Below are positions 58,875 through 64,000 of a stretch of 64,000 nt of DNA, piece after piece. Both the position numbers and the translations under genes were made by a program. Origin of the DNA: Candidatus Nitrosopumilus sp. SW (GTDB taxonomy: Archaea > Thermoproteota > Nitrososphaeria > Nitrososphaerales > Nitrosopumilaceae); NCBI RefSeq assembly GCF_006740685.1, contig NZ_CP035425.1:783687-847686 (forward strand). Reading direction: 5' to 3'. The notes below the pieces were generated by a model. The model was not told the DNA's origin. It saw nothing but the letters and a program-made list of their open reading frames with translations, and made no database searches. The first letter of the stretch is position 1. Every line of letters begins with the position of its first letter.

Positions 58875-59636
58875 TTATAATTTCAAAATTTTCAAGAGAT
58901 TTTCAAAATTTTCAAGAGATTTTTCTTGTTTATACTGTTTTAGAGCCTCGATAATCTTTTCTTTGGATGGATTCCTGTAAATTTTTTGTACTTTTTTTGA
59001 AATTCCTGAACCAATAAAAATTGCTTGAGTAACTGATGTTACATTTGATGGCCTTCTTTTAACACTAGAACTTTCAAAATCAATTAGAGTTGATTTTGTT
59101 TTTCCAACAATAACATGTTTTGAGATATTGCTCAATTCACCATGATCAAAACCTATTTGATCTAAATTAAAACAGTCTTCAAGAATTTTTCTTATTGTTG
59201 ATTTTAATTTTTTTGTACTACCTACACCCTTTAACGAATTTACCCAATCAATAATTTTCTCTCCTTCTATGTATTCCATAATCAAAAAATTCTTACTGAC
59301 GCCAAGCATTTTTGGTCCAACATTAACTGAATTTACAAATTTCAATAAATTAGCCTCACTTTTCATTTCTTTTCTTTGTGAATCTGTTCTTCTAATTTTT
59401 AATGCAATTTCTTTACTTCCTTTTTTTGCAAGAACAACTACACCTACGTATCCTTTTCCAAGAATTTCTAATTTTCCTAATGTCATTGGACCAGTTAAGG
59501 AAATTGATTTGATTTCTAATTTTTCTAATTCACTAATTCGAGATTTTATTTGACGTGACGTTGCTTTTGGATATCCAAGAATTTCTGAGTACGGCTCATC
59601 TACAAATTTCTTAATTGAAATGAATGAATGTACCAT
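58875..59636 (-). CDS. COG2112-type atypical Ser/Thr kinase
   Basis: A 253-residue kinase-like protein: glycine-rich loop LGKGYVGVVVLA, ATP-lysine IALKIRR, catalytic loop HGELSN (in place of HxDxxxN) and LIDFESS for the metal-binding DFG. These features fit the archaeal COG2112 predicted kinases that are related to Rio/Bud32. The unusual catalytic-loop acid may still act. Its stop codon directly touches the 3' end of tRNA-Pro, and its 3' end carries a 20-bp tandem repeat. Start overlaps cca by 26 bases. Confidence 0.8.
   Translation of the reverse strand: MVHSFISIKKFVDEPYSEILGYPKATSRQIKSRISELEKLEIKSISLTGPMTLGKLEILGKGYVGVVVLAKKGSKEIALKIRRTDSQRKEMKSEANLLKFVNSVNVGPKMLGVSKNFLIMEYIEGEKIIDWVNSLKGVGSTKKLKSTIRKILEDCFNLDQIGFDHGELSNISKHVIVGKTKSTLIDFESSSVKRRPSNVTSVTQAIFIGSGISKKVQKIYRNPSKEKIIEALKQYKQEKSLENFENLLKILKL
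58881..58920. repeat. 20-bp perfect tandem duplication
   Basis: TTTCAAAATTTTCAAGAGAT occurs twice without spacing at the 3' end of the kinase gene, starting six bases after tRNA-Pro. It encodes part of the repeated leucine-rich end of the kinase (ENFENLLKILKL). Because 20 is not a multiple of 3, the duplication alters the C-terminus frame and may have extended it. Confidence 0.85.
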
Positions 59637-60942
59637 CTGTTGAAATCAGCTCACTTGCAACCTCTTTAATTGATTTGCTTAATCCTTTTTCTCCAACATT
59701 AATTTTGAAACCATGTTTAAAGTCAGTTTCAAGGCCTTTAGGTATGCCTGTGTGAAGATTATTTTTCAAAAATTTAGTCATGAATTTACCAGCATCTGTA
59801 TACTTTCTTTTCTCTAGAGAAATGATTTTTTTATTTTTGCCTACCCACATTAATTCTGCACCTGAAAGATTTTTAGAAATAAAACTTTTGGAACTACCTT
59901 CTCTAAAAAACTCTGGTCCATTTTTTACATATGTGTCAGAAATTTTAGTTGATTCTAAAAAGAAAAAGAGATATGCATCATTCTGTTGGTCAGTGTAAGC
60001 TTTACTTCTTAGTACTGTAAAACCAGCTAATTCTAATTGTGTACTTAATGATGAAGTAGCTCTCTTAATTTGTCCCCAAATTATATCTGGACTTCTAGTT
60101 TTGAAACTAAATTTTATTGATAGTAAATTTTTCCAATACTTTCTTGAAGCTTTTGCTTTCCTACTCTTAAAAAATTCTAATTTTGGATTTTCTTTAAATG
60201 CTCTACAGATAAGAATGAATTTTCCAATATTTTCATCAGAAATTGCAGCAGCCAAGTTTCTGTTACTATCTATTGGATCAATTATTACCAATGATGTATC
60301 AAATTTCTTTGAAGTTTTTCCAATTACATGATTTTCTTCAATTTTAGAAATTGATTTTATAATATTCTCAAAACTTCCAAAATGTAAAATTAAAACTTCT
60401 GAAACATATCCACTAAATCCCTGCTTTGCGATTTCTGCACCATAAATTTTATTTGCTTTTAGAAATGTTTTCAAAATTCTAACCTCGTCTCTCATTTTTT
60501 GTGTTAATGATTTTGACATGAATTTCGTGTGAAATGGTGACCTATCTGCAGCACTCTTCCATTCTCCAACTTTAACATCATAAAATGGGACAACATTGAT
60601 CTTCGTATCCTTCATTTTAGCCTCAACATATGGGTGCTCAGAATATCTCACGTATGGCGAAAATTTTTTCAACGCATCAAAACCAATTTTTTTAGAAATT
60701 CTTTCAAATTTATCTTCTGATGTAGATTTTTTGAATCTTACAAAAATATCTATATCTGCATCTTTTGATAGCCATGTACCTTTAGCAAATGAACCTCCAA
60801 ACTCTAGCCCAACAATTTCAGGAAATTTTGTAATTTCTTTCTTCACTAATTCTAATGCAGCTTCTGCAATTTCTTTTTTTGATCTCTCTGCTGTTTTTGT
60901 AGGAATAACACTCTTCATTACACTGGAAATAGTTTTCTTCAT
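59611..60942 (-). CDS. cca: archaeal CCA tRNA nucleotidyltransferase
   Basis: A 443-residue class I CCA-adding enzyme. Nucleotidyltransferase motif GGSFAKGTWLSKDADIDIF (about residues 49-67) has the two metal-binding aspartates. The central poly(A)-polymerase-like and C-terminal RNA-binding regions follow, with the tail KHGFKINVGEKGLSKSIKEV. Required because the tRNA gene in the window lacks CCA. It overlaps thpR by four bases and the kinase gene by 26, making one operon of tRNA-related genes. Confidence 0.95.
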   Translation of the reverse strand: MKKTISSVMKSVIPTKTAERSKKEIAEAALELVKKEITKFPEIVGLEFGGSFAKGTWLSKDADIDIFVRFKKSTSEDKFERISKKIGFDALKKFSPYVRYSEHPYVEAKMKDTKINVVPFYDVKVGEWKSAADRSPFHTKFMSKSLTQKMRDEVRILKTFLKANKIYGAEIAKQGFSGYVSEVLILHFGSFENIIKSISKIEENHVIGKTSKKFDTSLVIIDPIDSNRNLAAAISDENIGKFILICRAFKENPKLEFFKSRKAKASRKYWKNLLSIKFSFKTRSPDIIWGQIKRATSSLSTQLELAGFTVLRSKAYTDQQNDAYLFFFLESTKISDTYVKNGPEFFREGSSKSFISKNLSGAELMWVGKNKKIISLEKRKYTDAGKFMTKFLKNNLHTGIPKGLETDFKHGFKINVGEKGLSKSIKEVASELISTDGTFIHFN

Positions 60943-61481
60943 TTTACAGCAATTACCTCCTCTAAATCAGAATAGATTGGTCCACTAGATGTAAGTTCAC
61001 TTTTTTTCAATTTTACACTGAAAATTTTCTGTATTCCAAAATCGACTAGTTTTTGTTCATTCAATTCTTTTGTTATATCTCCAATCTTCTTTTTAATCCT
61101 AAATATTGTAATGTGAGGCTTGAATGGTTTATCTGGAACTAATCCTAATGGTTTTAACACATTTTCTACTTTTTTTGCTAATTCAATTAGATTTTCTCCA
61201 CCTTTCTCATCTGTTCCAATCCAAATTATACGTGGAAATTTAGGTTTAGGAAATACTCCTATACCCTTCAAGTTTATACTAAACTCAGAAAACTTGATTG
61301 TTTGCAACGACTCACTAATCTTTTCTAGCAAATCTTCGGAAATTTCACCCAGAAATTGTAATGTAAAATGTAATTGGTTTACGTCTATTGGGTTTGCATC
61401 AATTTTCAAATTATTTTGAAAATTCTTTATTGCATTTTTTACATCATTATTTGAAATTTCAATTGCCACAAAAGTACGCAT
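60939..61481 (-). CDS. thpR: RNA 2',3'-cyclic phosphodiesterase (2H family)
   Basis: A 180-residue 2H phosphoesterase with two HxT/S motifs: HFTLQFLG near residue 43 and HITIFR near residue 123. This family opens 2',3'-cyclic phosphates or works as tRNA ligase in vitro. The ATGA overlap with cca shows translational coupling. The order thpR-cca-kinase suggests tRNA end processing. Confidence 0.92.
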   Translation of the reverse strand: MRTFVAIEISNNDVKNAIKNFQNNLKIDANPIDVNQLHFTLQFLGEISEDLLEKISESLQTIKFSEFSINLKGIGVFPKPKFPRIIWIGTDEKGGENLIELAKKVENVLKPLGLVPDKPFKPHITIFRIKKKIGDITKELNEQKLVDFGIQKIFSVKLKKSELTSSGPIYSDLEEVIAVK

Positions 61482-61553
61482 TACAATTTTCTTTGATCTA
61501 TCTTTATAATAATTTCCGGTAGCTTCATAGACGAGTTTAGTTTTTGATGTACA

Positions 61554-62102
61554 ATGACAAAACTAATTGTGTGTTTAACAGGCATGCCTGGTGCTGGAAA
61601 ATCCACTATTGCTGAAGGACTAAAACCAAAAGGCTATGATATTGTCAATATGGGAAATGCTGTAAGAGAAGAAGCTAAAAAAAGAAATTTGGAACCCTCA
61701 AGATCAAATCTTGGAAAATTGATGCTTGAACTTAGAGAAAAAAATGGACCTGGTGCAGTAGCTGAATTAGTAAAACCACAAATTGAATCATCTACCGCTA
61801 ATGTAATTTTAATTGATGGCGTTCGTTCAAATGATGAAATTGAAGTTCTAAGAAAAATTGGAAATGTAAAATTATTAGCCATTCATGCATCAACTGATAC
61901 CCGATTTGATTTCTTACAGAAAAGAGGCAGATCAGATGATCCTCAAACTAAAGAACATTTTGAAGAAAGAGACAATCGTGAATTAGGTGTTGGAATTAGT
62001 AACTCTATTGCATTATCTGATTATGCAATATCAAATATTGGATTAACAAAAGATGAATTAATAGAATCTGCATATGAAATTATCCAAAGTTGGGTAGAAT
62101 GA
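61554..62102 (+). CDS. UPF0200 family nucleotide kinase-like protein
   Basis: A 182-residue P-loop kinase: CLTGMPGAGKST at residues 7-18, a lid-like segment NMGNAVREEAKKRNL, and IDGVRSNDEIEVLRK. This is the archaeal UPF0200 family, related to dephospho-CoA kinase. The substrate is unknown to me. It overlaps the UPF0201 gene with ATGA; the two families occur fused in some archaea, which strongly supports a joint function. Confidence 0.85.
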   Translation: MTKLIVCLTGMPGAGKSTIAEGLKPKGYDIVNMGNAVREEAKKRNLEPSRSNLGKLMLELREKNGPGAVAELVKPQIESSTANVILIDGVRSNDEIEVLRKIGNVKLLAIHASTDTRFDFLQKRGRSDDPQTKEHFEERDNRELGVGISNSIALSDYAISNIGLTKDELIESAYEIIQSWVE

Positions 62103-62503
62103 AAACTCCAAATTTTAATTGTAAAATTGAGATGTTTTGTGCAATTAACCCTTCAGAAGATCCTAAAAAAATTCAAAAAATACTTTCGAACGTTTTTCCA
62201 TATTCCACAATTAAAACTGAAAATTTCTCAATTTCTGCAGAATCAAAAGACCTGAATTCTTTAGAAAAAATATACGAGGCAATTCATTCAAAACAATCTC
62301 AAAAAACCTACAGACGAAATCTACAAAAAAACCTAAGAGATAATTCAACTTGGTTTTATCTCAACAAACAAGCAGCATTTGTAGACAAAATAGCTATTTG
62401 TGAAGAATCTGCAGAATCTCCCTTGGGACCCATCAAAGTCATTCTTACTTCATCAAAAATTGATGAAATTATTGATTGGTTTGTGTATGGCGATGAGAAT
62501 TAG
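62099..62503 (+). CDS. UPF0201 family RNA-binding-like protein
   Basis: A 134-residue protein with start ATG at 62099 overlapping the upstream stop by ATGA. It has a ferredoxin-like alternation (CKIEMFCAINPSEDPKKIQK, KVILTSSKIDEIIDWF) and RNLQKNLRDNSTWFYLNKQAAF in the middle. UPF0201 has been linked to exosome/RNA processing by neighbourhood. No catalytic residues were seen, so a binding role is likely. Confidence 0.82.
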   Translation: MKTPNFNCKIEMFCAINPSEDPKKIQKILSNVFPYSTIKTENFSISAESKDLNSLEKIYEAIHSKQSQKTYRRNLQKNLRDNSTWFYLNKQAAFVDKIAICEESAESPLGPIKVILTSSKIDEIIDWFVYGDEN

Positions 62504-62577
62504 CTAAGAAAATTCAATCATTTTTGACTATTTTTTTTAGTATGAATCTAAAATCTATTTTTTTTGATTATTAGCAA

Positions 62578-62976
62578 ATGTTCATAAAATTAGGCATAAT
62601 TGCAGGAATAGTTATTCTTGCAGGAATGGTTTTTTCAAATGAGATAGAAACTATATTCCCATCAACATCTGCTACTGTAGTCGATTCCATAAAGAGTGAT
62701 GTATCAAATCTTAGTTCTAAGGCTGTAAATTCTGTAGAACAAAGAATTGATAATTCTGTTGATAAGATCACTGAAAAAACAAGTAATGCAATCACAAATG
62801 AAATAAACGAAGTTGGAAAAACTATTCAAAGTGAAATTTCTGATGTGAAAGAATCATCTCAAAAAACTATTCAAAGTGAAATTTCTGATGTGAAAGAATC
62901 ATCTCAAAAAGCAATCACAAATTTTAATCCATTAGAATCAATTCAAAATATTTTTGCAAATTGGAATTTTTTCTAG
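62578..62976 (+). CDS. membrane-anchored helical-repeat protein
   Basis: A 132-residue protein with an N-terminal membrane segment (LGIIAGIVILAGMVFSN) and a long helical region that includes two identical 15-residue units (TIQSEISDVKESSQK). Serine, lysine and isoleucine spacing fits an extended coiled coil like those of apolipoprotein-type or LEA-like proteins. It ends FANWNFF. No family assigned. Confidence 0.65.
   Translation: MFIKLGIIAGIVILAGMVFSNEIETIFPSTSATVVDSIKSDVSNLSSKAVNSVEQRIDNSVDKITEKTSNAITNEINEVGKTIQSEISDVKESSQKTIQSEISDVKESSQKAITNFNPLESIQNIFANWNFF
62821..62910 (+). repeat. 45-bp perfect coding tandem repeat
   Basis: Two adjacent, identical 45-bp copies (62821-62865, 62866-62910) in frame in the helical protein gene. 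Exact DNA identity, including synonymous positions, implies a recent duplication. Confidence 0.95.
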
Positions 62977-62986
62977 AAGTTTTTAA

Positions 62987-63709
62987 TTAATTTGGCTTAA
63001 ACAATGAAACAAATTCTGGTAGTGCATTTGCACTAGTATTTCTTATTGTGACATCCATCTCTGACGACATTTCAGTATTTTCTGGATTAATTTCTATTAG
63101 AATTGCATTGTTTTGTTTTGCATATATTGGTAGAGTGTTTGCAGGTGATACTACAAGTGATGTGCCTGCAATTATCATTAAATCTGATTGGTTTGCATGA
63201 ATTATTGCTTTTCCCCAAACATCTTGTGGAAGAGATTCTCCAAACCAAACAACATCTGGTCTTAGAATATTTCCACATTTACATATAGGAGGATTTTCAG
63301 AAAACTCTGTCATAATTTCATCATGAAAATTACAAACAGTGCATTTTATTTTTACAATACTTCCATGTAATTCCAAAACTTTAGTGCTTCCTGCTTTTTG
63401 ATGTAATCCATCAATATTTTGCGTTAAAACTACAACATCTGTATATTTCTCAAGTTCTGCAATTGCCTTGTGTCCTTGATTTGGTTCTGCTGAAAAAATA
63501 TTATGTCTCCTTTCATTATACCACTCCCAAACTAATTTTGGATCATCATAAAATGCATCAATTGTGGCTAATTTCATAGCATCATAGTTTCTCCAGAGGC
63601 CATCTTTGCCTCTAAACGTAGGGATTCCACTCTCTTGTGAGATCCCTGCACCAGTTACAAATACGATCTTCTTTGCATTCTCAATTTGGTCTTTAATTGA
63701 TTCAAACAT
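62987..63709 (-). CDS. cobB: NAD-dependent protein deacylase (sirtuin)
   Basis: A 240-residue Sir2 enzyme: GAGISQESGIPTFRG, TQNIDGLHQKAG with catalytic histidine in ELHGS, zinc site CTVC..CKCG and NAD-binding AGTSLVVSPAN. WEWYNERRH holds the Tyr-x-x-Arg pair seen in class III (SIRT5-like) enzymes that remove succinyl or similar acyl groups. It probably regulates metabolic or chromatin proteins. It lies two bases from RNase Z on the same strand. Confidence 0.93.
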   Translation of the reverse strand: MFESIKDQIENAKKIVFVTGAGISQESGIPTFRGKDGLWRNYDAMKLATIDAFYDDPKLVWEWYNERRHNIFSAEPNQGHKAIAELEKYTDVVVLTQNIDGLHQKAGSTKVLELHGSIVKIKCTVCNFHDEIMTEFSENPPICKCGNILRPDVVWFGESLPQDVWGKAIIHANQSDLMIIAGTSLVVSPANTLPIYAKQNNAILIEINPENTEMSSEMDVTIRNTSANALPEFVSLFKPN

Positions 63710-63711
63710 GC

Positions 63712-64000
63712 TTATTTGATCTCTATTTTCAAAAGATCTTTTGCAGTAATTACTGAGTCATGAATTTCTTTTGCTTCTTTCAAATGTTCAACTTCATCTT
63801 TGTATCTTGCTGAAAAATGTGTTAAGATTAGATTTTTCACTTTGGCATTTTTTGCTACTGTTGCAGCTTGTTTTGCAGTTGAATGACATGTATCTTGGGC
63901 CTTTTGTTTTTCATTCTCAAGAAATGTGGAATCAAACACAAGATAATCACATTCTTCAAAAAATTCTTCTAATTCCTTTGTAGGCATTGTATCTCCTGAA
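63712..64000 (-). CDS. rnz: ribonuclease Z, C-terminal part (N-terminus outside window)
   Basis: Partial; about 95 C-terminal residues are present and the frame is open to the window edge. [20 protein letters not shown] and [20 protein letters not shown] then [12 protein letters not shown] are the family's HST loop and final metal-ligand histidine motif. RNase Z cuts the 3' trailer from tRNA precursors, making the end to which CCA is added. It is two bases from the sirtuin gene in the same direction. Confidence 0.93.
   Translation of the reverse strand, partial: SGDTMPTKELEEFFEECDYLVFDSTFLENEKQKAQDTCHSTAKQAATVAKNAKVKNLILTHFSARYKDEVEHLKEAKEIHDSVITAKDLLKIEIK

Noticed and set aside
1-64000. Insertion sequences, prophage or a defence island
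   Set aside because: No transposase, integrase, phage structural or restriction-modification genes were recognised; the gene content is housekeeping with short intergenic gaps.

Overview
The window is a gene-dense, AT-rich stretch of an archaeal chromosome. It most likely comes from an ammonia-oxidising Nitrososphaerota (Thaumarchaeota) archaeon of the Nitrosopumilus type. Several independent signs support this: a complete D-family DNA polymerase (DP1 and DP2), Orc1/Cdc6, GINS, two TFB factors, a thermosome, Cdc48, an ESCRT-III/CdvB homologue, geranylgeranylglyceryl phosphate synthase, an archaeal CCA-adding enzyme, archaeosine-pathway genes, and secreted proteins with the WIKN..WWSEG repeat that I associate with this lineage. 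TATA boxes about 25 nt upstream of start codons (leaderless starts) are common. No rRNA, insertion sequence, prophage or CRISPR array was seen, and the region reads as core chromosome. The genus is an inference.

Layout. 1-6.3 kb: an aconitase-X fragment cut by the window edge, endonuclease III, a sulfate-assimilation pair (sat-cysH), a ThiI-like protein with an eroded PP-loop, and a GT-B glycosyltransferase. 6.3-13.4 kb: a GC-rich hairpin RNA candidate, two small proteins, an SDR, a UPF0104 membrane protein, a GPN GTPase-thrB-queC run, and folE and queE on the other strand. 13.4-19.9 kb: envelope and regulatory genes (a membrane-anchored winged-helix protein with a soluble winged-helix partner, and several secreted proteins) ending with CdvB. 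20-31 kb: a HEPN-like protein, a second structured-RNA candidate, an SDR, cysQ facing cysC, hemerythrin, a Na+/H+ antiporter, two TFB genes, sHSP and CrcB. 31-41 kb: Hsp20-Cdc48, an ACT-domain protein, type II NADH dehydrogenase, a secreted cyclophilin-PsbP-CFI-box fusion, CbiE, a cupredoxin-like protein and a SpoIIM-like protein.

41-50 kb is the replication centre: DP1 and cdc6 converge, and the cdc6 upstream region holds a candidate replication origin. Two perfectly inverted ORB-like boxes flank an AT-rich stretch, and two more ORB-like boxes lie to the right. The region beyond is rich in GTTAAC sites and leads into a conserved winged-helix gene. Four small DNA-binding or HTH-like genes follow (winged helix, AbrB, membrane-anchored winged helix, HTH-like), then GGGP synthase and DP2. 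50-64 kb: glyA, thermosome, glnA, GINS, AN1 zinc finger, an SDR plus an SQR-like flavoprotein, tRNA-Pro(GGG), a COG2112 kinase-cca-thpR operon, a UPF0200/UPF0201 pair, a class III-like sirtuin and the end of RNase Z.

The points most worth following are the origin with its GTTAAC-rich flank and small DNA-binding gene cassette, two GC-rich structured-RNA candidates (6321-6390 and 21064-21192) that sit outside the predicted leaders of the downstream genes, the membrane-bound one-component regulators with nearby tandem operator-like repeats, and several unusual fusions or degenerate catalytic sites. No database search or folding program was run; family names rest on motifs read by eye.
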